From Flavobacterium urocaniciphilum (GTDB lineage Bacteria > Bacteroidota > Bacteroidia > Flavobacteriales > Flavobacteriaceae), in NCBI RefSeq assembly GCF_900110615.1, contig NZ_FOEI01000004.1, positions 1 to 64,000 of the forward strand: 64,000 nt of DNA. Reading direction: 5' to 3'. The first letter of the stretch is position 1, and every line of letters starts with the position of its first letter. Made by a program: the position numbers and the translations under genes. Below the pieces are notes generated by a model. That model ran no database searches. It was given only the letters and a program-made list of their open reading frames with translations, and was not told where the DNA came from. Positions 7,160 to 14,669 of the stretch are shown in pieces.

Positions 7160-8041
7160 TTATAATTCTTTTCTAATTCTTAATTCTCTTGTTGGTATAT
7201 TGTGTGGCAACAAACCTGATTTAAGGATTATACGTTGACCAATATCTCCTGCAATAAATGAAGCAAAACCCATGCCTAAACCTGCTTTTCCTTGATAATT
7301 TAACATAAATATTTTTCTAACAAAAGGATATTCACCGGTATAAATTGCAGTTTGTGAGGGTTTTACGGCTTTTTCCAAAGTATTTCCAACGGCTAAAACT
7401 TTAACATTTTTTAAATCGTTTTCAGAATCAGCATCAGGACTAAGCATCCAATTAACACCTACAAACCCAATAAAATTTTTATTTTCGGAAACAAATTTAA
7501 TAACTTCATTGCAATTTTTTAATGCGGTAACGCCATTTTTTGGTAAGGCTGTTACACCTGCCTTTTTCATTAAAAAATTTAATGTGCTTGAATTTTGATT
7601 ATCAAAAACTAATTGTCTTGTAGTGTTTTTTCCTTGTAGAATATCAAATATCTCTTGAGTAGTTATTTTATCCTTACTATCACTTTTATTAACTATTGTT
7701 ACAATTGCATCTGTTGCTAAAGGAGTAATTCTTCCTATATAGCTTTTACTTCTTAACGTTGCAATTTCTTCTGTAGATAATTCTCGAGGTAAAATTAAAA
7801 TTTTAGCATCAAGATTCATTAAGTCTTTTACCAATTCCGTTTCAGGTTTAGGAATTAATTTAATATCAGCATATTTGTATACACTTTCAAAAACTTCTTC
7901 CTGTTCCTGCATAATTGGTAATAAAGTTTCATCAACATAAACTTCTGTAATACCTTTTGTAATTGTTTCTTTAACTTGACCTGGTTGATTACAAGCAGCA
8001 AGAACAATGGCAAACACTAGAGTTAAAATTATTTTTTTCAT
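7160..8041 (-). CDS. PstS-like substrate-binding lipoprotein
   Basis: A 293-residue member of the phosphate-binding (PBP-like, PstS) fold. It has a lipoprotein signal with Cys-17 (VLAAC-NQPG). Family features are the ADIKLIPKPE region, TPLATDAIVTIVNKS, ITTQEIFDILQGK (the usual domain crossover) and FIGFVGVNWM. No acidic residues follow the cysteine, so it is probably periplasmic. No pstC, pstA or pstB lies nearby. Its place after tonB suggests a role other than classic phosphate ABC uptake, but the ligand is unknown. Confidence 0.82.
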   Translation of the reverse strand: MKKIILTLVFAIVLAACNQPGQVKETITKGITEVYVDETLLPIMQEQEEVFESVYKYADIKLIPKPETELVKDLMNLDAKILILPRELSTEEIATLRSKSYIGRITPLATDAIVTIVNKSDSKDKITTQEIFDILQGKNTTRQLVFDNQNSSTLNFLMKKAGVTALPKNGVTALKNCNEVIKFVSENKNFIGFVGVNWMLSPDADSENDLKNVKVLAVGNTLEKAVKPSQTAIYTGEYPFVRKIFMLNYQGKAGLGMGFASFIAGDIGQRIILKSGLLPHNIPTRELRIRKEL

Positions 8042-8262
8042 TTCATAATTTTTAAAGTTAGTACTCCATTTTCTAAAGAAAAAAGACGTTTAAAATCAAG
8101 CACTTTAAAAACATTTATTTTTTGAGAAAATGATTAATAAATTATGCCATAAAGATACGATTAAATTAGCTTTTCTCATAATTATAATTTCTATACCTTT
8201 ATGTTAATTAATGATTTTCAGTTTAATACTTTTTAATTAACAAAATGCACTAACTAGCTATA

Positions 8263-8772
8263 TTATTGCTTTGATTCAATATTATTATCTTTTTGAACCT
8301 CTTTTTTCTTTTTGTGTGTTGGACTAATTTCAAATTTTAATGGCAATACATAATATTGATTAACATTTTTCCCATCAATCTGTGCAGGAATCCAATCTCC
8401 AGAATTACTAACAACTCTTATTGCTTCTGCTCCTAAACCAAGTCCAGTTGGTTCTTCTTTAATTACCTTTACATCTCTAATCGAACCATCATTCCAAATA
8501 ACAAATCTAGTGGTAACACTTCCAAAGGTTTTTTGTTCAACTTCTGGCAATTTAAAAGAAGTAGCAATACGTTTTCTAAAATCTTGGATACCGTTTTGTG
8601 GAGTAGCTGATACATCAACTACTTTAAAAATCATATTGTAGTTTGGACCTTTAATTGTATCAGATTTCTTTTCTGCTTCTGTTCCAATTTCTTTTTTTTC
8701 TTGTTCTTGTGCAATTGAAAAACTAAAAGAAAATGATAAAAAAACAATTAAAACAAACTTCTTATTACTCAT
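8263..8772 (-). CDS. Secreted TonB C-terminal-domain protein without anchor
   Basis: A 169-residue protein with a cleavable signal peptide (about 1-21, ending SIAQ), a short charged linker and a TonB C-terminal domain (about 48-150). It aligns by eye with the end of the TonB gene at 9010-9852: NYNMIF against DYNQIF, NGIQDFRKRIA against GGIEAFRTKIA, and VTTRFVIWNDGS against VTLRFAIMEDGS. It lacks the N-terminal membrane helix and the proline/lysine spacer that couple TonB to ExbB and ExbD. A lysine-rich tail follows the domain. The start overlaps the previous gene by 8 bases, so the two are probably co-translated. Confidence 0.8.
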   Translation of the reverse strand: MSNKKFVLIVFLSFSFSFSIAQEQEKKEIGTEAEKKSDTIKGPNYNMIFKVVDVSATPQNGIQDFRKRIATSFKLPEVEQKTFGSVTTRFVIWNDGSIRDVKVIKEEPTGLGLGAEAIRVVSNSGDWIPAQIDGKNVNQYYVLPLKFEISPTHKKKKEVQKDNNIESKQ

Positions 8773-9010
8773 CTTTTTTATTCATTAATTTCAAGAAACG
8801 GTAAGCGCCATAAATCATTAATAAAATTCCAAAATAAAATCTTTGTTGTTCTGAAATTCTCAAACTCACCTTATCAAGTGATGGTATTAGTTTATCCCAA
8901 AATACAAATATTGAACCCATTGTAACAAAAAGCACAAAGAAAAATACCCCTAAAATAAACAGAAATCGCTGTAAGGGCGATTTCTGTTTGAAATTTTTAT
9001 ACCAATTCAT
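8765..9010 (-). CDS. Small two-helix membrane protein
   Basis: An 81-residue protein of unknown family with two predicted membrane helices (about residues 15-35 and 57-74) separated by a short loop (WDKLIPSLDKVSLRISEQQ). Both ends are basic or charged. Its ATG overlaps the tonB stop by one base (TAATG), and its end overlaps the next gene by 8 bases. It is therefore locked into translation with tonB and with the anchorless TonB-domain protein. Confidence 0.7.
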   Translation of the reverse strand: MNWYKNFKQKSPLQRFLFILGVFFFVLFVTMGSIFVFWDKLIPSLDKVSLRISEQQRFYFGILLMIYGAYRFLKLMNKKDE

Positions 9011-9852
9011 TATCCTCCTAATTGGAATTTAAGTGGTAATGTTCTCCATGATTTAACTTTTCTACCGTTCATTTCTGCTGGAGTCCATTTAGGCTGTTTC
9101 TTAACAAAATTAATTGATTTCTCAGCTAATTTCATACCTTTTGGATTTTCCTTCACAATAGAGAATCTATCAAAAGATCCATCTTCCATGATTGCAAATC
9201 TTAACGTTACTTCTCCTACTAGTGGATCTTCTAAGTCAGAGAATTCTTCTCCTAAGTAACGAGCAATTTTAGTTCTAAATGCTTCGATACCTCCAGGAGG
9301 ACCAGCTTCAACCTCAACAGAGTTAAAAATTTGGTTATAGTCGATTACTTCACCTTCTTTAGATTTCTCCTCAGTAGCTGTATTATCAACTACTAATTGC
9401 CCATCTTCGTTACCTTTCATGGTTTCAGTACCAACGTTTTTATTTTTTAATTCTTCGATAGTTGCTAATTCTTCTTTAACTTCTTTCTTTTCTACAACTA
9501 CAGGCGGAACAAATTTTTGAATATCAGTAACCGTTTGCGTTTTTTTCTCTTCAATCGGTTTCTTTTCTTCTATAATTTCTTCTTTTTTCTCTTCTTTCTT
9601 TTTAGGTTGATCAACTTTTTGAAGTTTAACCTCTCTAATTTCTTCTTTTTCTTCACCTCCCATGTTACCTAAAACATTTTTGATAACTGGATAAGCAATT
9701 ACTCCGATGAAAAATAAAGACCCAAATAATAAAGCTCTTAATGTAGTTTTAGGATTCGATTGTCTTAATTCATAGGCTCCATAACTCTTGTTACGACCAT
9801 CAAAAACTGTGTTTACCCAGCTTTGGTGAAATAAGTTTATTTTTGAACTCAT
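9010..9852 (-). CDS. tonB: Energy transducer TonB
   Basis: A 280-residue TonB. The layout is a cytoplasmic start, one membrane helix (about residues 38-58), a long spacer rich in K, E and P (about 75-155), then the C-terminal domain (about 170-279) ending LPLKFQLGG. It transmits proton-motive force from ExbB/ExbD to TonB-dependent outer-membrane channels such as the SusC protein at 53002-56046. FDGRNKSYGAYELR near the N-terminus is typical of Bacteroidetes TonB. It lies 21 bases after exbD. Confidence 0.92.
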   Translation of the reverse strand: MSSKINLFHQSWVNTVFDGRNKSYGAYELRQSNPKTTLRALLFGSLFFIGVIAYPVIKNVLGNMGGEEKEEIREVKLQKVDQPKKKEEKKEEIIEEKKPIEEKKTQTVTDIQKFVPPVVVEKKEVKEELATIEELKNKNVGTETMKGNEDGQLVVDNTATEEKSKEGEVIDYNQIFNSVEVEAGPPGGIEAFRTKIARYLGEEFSDLEDPLVGEVTLRFAIMEDGSFDRFSIVKENPKGMKLAEKSINFVKKQPKWTPAEMNGRKVKSWRTLPLKFQLGG

Positions 9853-9873
9853 CTTTATCTAATTTAAGTTATG

Positions 9874-10449
9874 TTATTTAATTCCCTTGTCTTCAAGCAT
9901 TTTAACATCGCCTGGTGTAATATCTACCATTGCATAGGTTCTTGGCTTTGTAATTGCCATTTCATCTAAGATGTCTACTACATTTTTATAATTAGCCGAT
10001 TTATATGCTTTAATTAGAACAGTTAAACCTTCTTTTTCAGGATTATTAACTCTTTGAGCCACATATTCTTTATGTGCTAAAATTGCTTTTCTAATCCCTT
10101 TACCTCCATAACCTAAAACTTTTGGAGTACCATCTACACCATCTTCATTATAAGGCTTATCAGTCATTCCAATATAGTAAACTACTTTATTGTCTTTACC
10201 CATTACAACCGTAAAAGTTCTCCAAGCAGGAGTTTCTGGCGGATCAGCTTCATTTTCTTTTGGTTTATCCTTATCTGGTAAAGCCAAATCCATAGATTGT
10301 GGTTTAGATAACGTGGTAGTTAAGATAAAGAACGTAATCAGTAAGAATGCTAAATCTACCATCGCTGTTAAATCAACTCCTGGATTCGATTTTTTAGATC
10401 TTACCTTGCCGCCTTTGCCGCCACCGCCACCGGTATTTAATTCTGCCAT
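9874..10449 (-). CDS. exbD: ExbD/TolR-family protein, copy 2
   Basis: A 191-residue ExbD. A glycine-rich and basic N-terminal tail is followed by one membrane helix with the conserved aspartate (PGVDLTAMVDLAFLLITFFIL, about residues 23-43) and a periplasmic domain. ExbD forms the stator with ExbB that uses proton flow to move TonB. Two different exbD genes in tandem are usual in Bacteroidetes. The gap to the first exbD is 18 bases. Confidence 0.92.
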   Translation of the reverse strand: MAELNTGGGGGKGGKVRSKKSNPGVDLTAMVDLAFLLITFFILTTTLSKPQSMDLALPDKDKPKENEADPPETPAWRTFTVVMGKDNKVVYYIGMTDKPYNEDGVDGTPKVLGYGGKGIRKAILAHKEYVAQRVNNPEKEGLTVLIKAYKSANYKNVVDILDEMAITKPRTYAMVDITPGDVKMLEDKGIK

Positions 10450-10467
10450 TTTATATTTTTATTTTTA

Positions 10468-11100
10468 TTAAAAATCTTCACTTCTTAAACCAGTTACTAG
10501 GAAGAATTTATTTACTTCTTGTTTTTGAAGTAAATCTAATACTTTCTTAACTGTTGGATACTTTTCTTTCGAATCACCTTTAATAGCAACTTGTAATTCT
10601 TCTTTTTTACCTTTCATTTCAGATAATTCAAAAGAAGCTTCTCTAGCTGCTTTAACCCAATCTGCTAATTGATTGTCTGTAGAGTCTTTGAAAGGAATAC
10701 CTTTTTGAGTACCTTCATTATTTCTTTCAGCACTACTTAATTTAATAAGTGCTTTTAATTCAGACATACTAACTCCAAAACCATCAATTTTAGAAAATTC
10801 TTGTTTTTCTTCATCAGTAAACTCCATATTATATTGCGCTGCCATTTTTTCTAACATTGCAATTCTCGTTTCACGCTCACTTACTCCGAAGAAAACAGCG
10901 CTATCACCAATTGTAATAGTAGCTAAATTTCTTTCTGGTAATTTTGCTTTAACGGTAGAAGCTGGAGTATCTACTGGCTTTGGTTCAGGAACTTTTGCAG
11001 TTGATGTCATGATAAAAAAGGACAATAATAAGAACGCAACGTCACACATGGCCGTCATGTCAATTTTTGTGCTTTTTTTAGATATTTTTACCTTAGCCAT
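10468..11100 (-). CDS. exbD: ExbD/TolR-family protein, copy 1
   Basis: A 210-residue ExbD with the membrane helix and aspartate in KIDMTAMCDVAFLLLSFFIM (about 12-31). Its periplasmic part is longer than in the second ExbD and ends VNKFFLVTGLRSEDF. The two copies share the DxTAMxDxAFLLxxFFI signature but diverge afterwards, so they may form a heteromeric stator. It lies 37 bases after exbB. Confidence 0.92.
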   Translation of the reverse strand: MAKVKISKKSTKIDMTAMCDVAFLLLSFFIMTSTAKVPEPKPVDTPASTVKAKLPERNLATITIGDSAVFFGVSERETRIAMLEKMAAQYNMEFTDEEKQEFSKIDGFGVSMSELKALIKLSSAERNNEGTQKGIPFKDSTDNQLADWVKAAREASFELSEMKGKKEELQVAIKGDSKEKYPTVKKVLDLLQKQEVNKFFLVTGLRSEDF

Positions 11101-11137
11101 TTTACTTTATTTTAACTTAATATATGATTATTGAAAA

Positions 11138-11968
11138 TTAGTTGTTTCCTTTAGCTCTTTTGTAAGCTTGAGAAATAGCAAAACCTGCTTCGTCAATAAA
11201 ATAAGTTAAAGTATCAATTTTAGATGTAAAATAGTTGTAAGAAATAATCGCGATAGTAGAAGTACCAATACCTGTAGCAGTATTAATTAAGGCTTCAGAA
11301 ATACCATTTGCTAATTGCGCTTGGTCTGGAGTACCAGCAGTTGCTAATCCAGCGAATGCTTTAATCATACCAGATACTGTTCCTAATAATCCTAATAATG
11401 TACCAATAGATACTAATGTAGATAAGATTGTTAAGTTTTTCTCTAACATTGGCATTTCTAATGAAGTTGCTTGTTCTACTTCTTTAGTAATATTTTCTGT
11501 TGCTTTTTCAACATCTAAACCGTCTTTCTTTACTTGCTCTGATTTTAATAAACCTGCTTTAATTACATTAGCAACAGAACCTTCTTGTGTATCACAAGCA
11601 GCTAAAGCACCATTAACATCACCAGATTTAATTTGACCCATAACTTCTTTTACGAATTTTTCTAAATCTCCTTTACCAGCAGCTTTTCTAATTACAAAAA
11701 ATCTTTCAATAGAGAATACTAACGTCATTAATAATAATCCCATTAAAACTGGTACGATAATACCTCCTTTGTATACCATCCCTAAATAGTTACCTGGAAG
11801 TGGGTGACCATTTTCAGCATCTCCTCCTTGGAAGTTACCTGATGCTCCCATTACAAATTTCCATACTAAATAACCGATTACAATACAAATTGCAATAGTT
11901 GCAGCTGCAAAAAAGCTAGTACCTTTGTTTTCGTTGTTCTCTACAGAAACGTTTAAATCCTGTGCCAT
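11138..11968 (-). CDS. exbB: MotA/TolQ/ExbB proton channel protein
   Basis: A 276-residue ExbB. A membrane helix at about 17-37 is followed by a segment near 72-92 (IIVPVLMGLLLMTLVFSIERF, family-typical) and two C-terminal helices (about 180-205 and 225-245). The conserved region LGLLGTVSGMIKAF lies at about 191-204. It forms the pentameric proton channel around the ExbD dimer. It is the first gene of the operon; a TAAATTTG -7-like element is at 12032-12039 on the same strand. Confidence 0.93.
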   Translation of the reverse strand: MAQDLNVSVENNENKGTSFFAAATIAICIVIGYLVWKFVMGASGNFQGGDAENGHPLPGNYLGMVYKGGIIVPVLMGLLLMTLVFSIERFFVIRKAAGKGDLEKFVKEVMGQIKSGDVNGALAACDTQEGSVANVIKAGLLKSEQVKKDGLDVEKATENITKEVEQATSLEMPMLEKNLTILSTLVSIGTLLGLLGTVSGMIKAFAGLATAGTPDQAQLANGISEALINTATGIGTSTIAIISYNYFTSKIDTLTYFIDEAGFAISQAYKRAKGNN

Positions 11969-12307
11969 TTTCTTAATTTTTTTAGTTAAAAATGATTAAT
12001 AATTTTGATTTTAATTTTTTTTGATAGATGGCAAATTTATGCGAATTAGATTTGAAAAAAAAACTAATTTGATAAAAAATAACTTATTACCTCAAATTTA
12101 TACAACAATCATACCAAAACGCCTATTTAGATTAAATTAATGTAAATTAATTGTCACTTAATTGATAATTAATCATTAACTGTGTTATTTTTTTAAAATT
12201 TGACGTTAAAAAATCGGAAGTTTTTATCTTTTTCAATCTATTTTATAACGTAAAGTTTTATACTTTTTAAAAAAAAATTCATATTTGTAATACTAAAACG
12301 AAAAAAA
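11969..12307. other. Divergent intergenic region, exbB and HerA-like gene
   Basis: A 339-base AT-rich gap between divergent genes. A minus-strand TAAATTTG (12032-12039) fits the -7 consensus for exbB but has no TTG at -33. Upstream of the plus gene, TATTTG near 12281-12287 is only a partial match. Bases 12130-12185 are rich in ATTAAT and AATTAAT repeats with some dyad symmetry, possibly a binding site for a regulator. No short gene is convincing. Confidence 0.5.
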
Positions 12308-13819
12308 ATGTCAAAAGAAGCTTTTATACAACATATAAATGAAGGATATTCATCTAAAGGTGATAGTATTTTATTAGGTGCAGCCATCCTTAACGGAGAA
12401 GCTGTAGGTGAAACGCAAGTAAAAGTTCCCTTAAAAACGTTAAACCGTCATGGTTTAATTGCAGGTGCTACTGGAACTGGAAAAACAAAAACGATTCAAG
12501 TATTATCCGAACAATTATCATCTTTTGGTATTCCGGTTTTGATGATGGATATCAAAGGTGATTTTTCAGGTATTGCAAAACCAGGTGAAGAAAAATCTTT
12601 CATTACAGAAAGACACTCTAAAATTAACATTCCTTATACAACTTCGAGTTTTCCAGTTGAATTAATGACTCTTTCTGCTCAAAACGGAGTACGATTAAGA
12701 GCAACGGTTGCAGAATTTGGACCTGTACTTTTTTCAAGAATTCTGGATTTAAATGAAACTCAAGCTGGTGTTGTTGCGGTTATCTTCAAATATTGTGAAG
12801 ACAACAATATGCCTTTACTGGATTTAAAAGACATTAAAAAGGTATTGAATTATATTACAGAAGAAGGTAAAGATGAAATTTCTGAAAGCTATGGTAAAAT
12901 TTCAACCGCTACAACAGGAACAATTCTTCGTAAAATTATCGAATTAGAACAACAAGGTGGTGATTTCTTTTTTGGTGAAAAATCGTTCGATATTGAAGAT
13001 TTAATGCGAATTGATGAAAACGGGAAAGGTTATGTAAACATTATAAGATTAACAGACATTCAAGACAAACCTAAGTTGTTTTCTACTTTTATGTTAAGTT
13101 TATTAGCGGAAATTTATCAAAAAATGCCAGAAAAAGGAGATGCTGAACAACCAGAATTGGTTTTATTTATTGATGAAGCACATCTAATATTTAATGAAGC
13201 AAGTAAAGTATTGTTAGATCAAATTGAAACCATTGTAAAATTAATTCGTTCTAAAGGAATTGGTGTGTATTTCATCACTCAGAACCCAACTGACGTTCCG
13301 AAAGGAGTTTTAGCACAATTAGGTTTAAAAATTCAACATGCATTAAGAGCCTTTACTGCTAACGATAGACAAGCGATCAAACAAACAGCAGATAATTATC
13401 CTACTTCTGAATATTATCAAACGGATGAAATTTTAACTTCACTTGGAATTGGAGAAGCTTTTGTAACTGCTTTAAATGAAAAAGGGATTCCAACTCCATT
13501 AGCTGCTACAATGTTGCGTGCACCTATGAGTAGAATGGATGTATTAACAGAAGATGAAATTTCTGAAATTAATTCGGATTCAAAATTGGTAAAAAAATAC
13601 AAAGAAGCAACAGATAGCGAAAGTGCTTTTGAGATTTTAACTGAAAAAGTTGAAAAAATTCAAGAAGAGCAAGCTGAAATTGAAGAAGAAAAAGCTGAGG
13701 AAAAAGAAGAAAAGAAATCCAGTACCAGACAAAACCCAATTATCAAGTTTTTAACGAGTGCTGCATTTATTTCGGGAATTTTTAGAGTTTTAATGATGCT
13801 ATTTAAGCGTAAACGTTAA
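12308..13819 (+). CDS. HerA-like ATPase (DUF853 family)
   Basis: A 503-residue HerA/DUF853 ATPase of the FtsK-HerA group. Walker A is GATGTGKT (residues 53-60), Walker B LVLFIDEAHLIF (about 285-296), and the later motif GIGVYFITQNPTDVP matches the family. The C-terminus has a charged K/E coiled-coil stretch (about 440-475) and a short hydrophobic tail ending in lysines and arginines. Members are described as putative DNA-processing helicases; the actual task is not known. No nurA-type nuclease or defence gene is next to it, so a defence role has no support here. Confidence 0.87.
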   Translation: MSKEAFIQHINEGYSSKGDSILLGAAILNGEAVGETQVKVPLKTLNRHGLIAGATGTGKTKTIQVLSEQLSSFGIPVLMMDIKGDFSGIAKPGEEKSFITERHSKINIPYTTSSFPVELMTLSAQNGVRLRATVAEFGPVLFSRILDLNETQAGVVAVIFKYCEDNNMPLLDLKDIKKVLNYITEEGKDEISESYGKISTATTGTILRKIIELEQQGGDFFFGEKSFDIEDLMRIDENGKGYVNIIRLTDIQDKPKLFSTFMLSLLAEIYQKMPEKGDAEQPELVLFIDEAHLIFNEASKVLLDQIETIVKLIRSKGIGVYFITQNPTDVPKGVLAQLGLKIQHALRAFTANDRQAIKQTADNYPTSEYYQTDEILTSLGIGEAFVTALNEKGIPTPLAATMLRAPMSRMDVLTEDEISEINSDSKLVKKYKEATDSESAFEILTEKVEKIQEEQAEIEEEKAEEKEEKKSSTRQNPIIKFLTSAAFISGIFRVLMMLFKRKR

Positions 13820-13826
13820 TACTTAC

Positions 13827-14195
13827 ATGAAAGCTTTTTTTACTATAGGATTACTGATACTTTCTAATGTATTTATGACATTAGCATGGTATGGTCATTT
13901 GAAATTTAAAGAATTGAAATGGTTTGAAAATGCCGGATTAATTACAATTGTTTTAATCAGTTGGGGATTAGCATTATTCGAATATTGCTTTCAAGTTCCT
14001 GCCAATAAAATTGGATTTAATGGAAATGGCGGTCCTTTTAGTTTAATGCAATTAAAGGTAATTCAAGAAGTTATTACGTTAATTGTATTTGTGATTTTCT
14101 CCATGATATTCTTTAAAAACGAAACTTTTAAATGGAATCATGCCGTAGGTTTTCTTTTTTTAATTTTAGCTGTTTACTTTATTTTTAGAAAATAA
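13827..14195 (+). CDS. DMT-family membrane protein (DUF486)
   Basis: A 122-residue, four-helix membrane protein of the DUF486 part of the drug/metabolite transporter superfamily. Recognisable features are LSNVFMTLAWYGHLKF in helix 1, WGLALFEYCFQVPANKIGF (about 50-68) and LKVIQEVITLIVF. Its transport substrate is unknown. It starts 7 bases after the HerA-like gene and is followed 4 bases later by the cupin, so the three form an operon. Confidence 0.85.
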   Translation: MKAFFTIGLLILSNVFMTLAWYGHLKFKELKWFENAGLITIVLISWGLALFEYCFQVPANKIGFNGNGGPFSLMQLKVIQEVITLIVFVIFSMIFFKNETFKWNHAVGFLFLILAVYFIFRK

Positions 14196-14199
14196 GATT

Positions 14200-14565
14200 A
14201 TGAAAAAGTATTTTATCCAAAAATCGCCTTTTGTAGTTCCTACCACTGATGGGAAATTAATTGAAGAACATCACGGAAAAGCAGCCACAGACAATAGTGC
14301 TATTTCCATTGCACATATGGTTGCTCCGCCTTATTGGAGTGAACCGTTTCAAACTCCAGAATTTGAAGAATACACATATATTATTAGAGGTAAAAAGCAA
14401 TTTATTATTGAAGACGAAACGGTAATCTTGGAAGCGGGTCAATCTATAAAAATAGAAGCCCATACTAGAGTTCAATATTCCAATCCTTTTTCGGAAGAAT
14501 GTGAATATATTGCGATTTGCAAACCTGCCTTTGATTTTACAAAAGTGCATCGAGAAGAAGAATAA
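14200..14565 (+). CDS. Cupin-domain protein
   Basis: A 121-residue single-domain cupin. The barrel is seen in APPYWSEPFQTPEFEEYTYIIRGKKQFIIEDE, followed by LEAGQSIKIEAHTRVQYSNP. The usual first metal motif (G(X)5HXH) is degenerate, with glutamates in place of the HxH histidines. Metal binding is therefore uncertain. No enzyme context suggests a substrate. It is the last gene of its operon before a strong terminator. Confidence 0.8.
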   Translation: MKKYFIQKSPFVVPTTDGKLIEEHHGKAATDNSAISIAHMVAPPYWSEPFQTPEFEEYTYIIRGKKQFIIEDETVILEAGQSIKIEAHTRVQYSNPFSEECEYIAICKPAFDFTKVHREEE

Positions 14566-14574
14566 ATCTTAAAT

Positions 14575-14606
14575 AAAAAAGCTCTCCAATTGGAGAGCTT
14601 TTTTTT
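14575..14606. terminator. Strong hairpin terminator after the cupin gene
   Basis: GCTCTCCAATTGGAGAGC (14581-14598) is a perfect palindrome flanked by A6 (14575-14580) and T8 (14599-14606). It lies 10 bases past the cupin stop and works in both directions, so it may also insulate the converging tricorn-like gene. Confidence 0.85.
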
Positions 14607-14629
14607 ACTATACTACTTTGCAACTTTGA

Positions 14630-14669
14630 CACTCTGTCGCTCTGTTACTCTGTTACTCTGTCACTCTAT
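14630..14669. repeat. Tandem octamer array (TACTCTGT type)
   Basis: Five 8-base units in a row: CACTCTGT, CGCTCTGT, TACTCTGT, TACTCTGT, CACTCTAT. The array runs up to the stop codon of the tricorn-like gene. Confidence 0.65.

Noticed and set aside
7160..8041. A phosphate ABC uptake operon
   Set aside because: No pstC, pstA, pstB or phoU gene is present; the context is ExbBD-TonB.
12120..12190. AT-rich repeats of ATTAAT as an operator
   Set aside because: The dyads are imperfect and such words are expected by chance in DNA this rich in A and T.
12308..13819. A possible HerA-based defence system
   Set aside because: The neighbours are a small transporter and a cupin, with no nuclease or typical defence gene.
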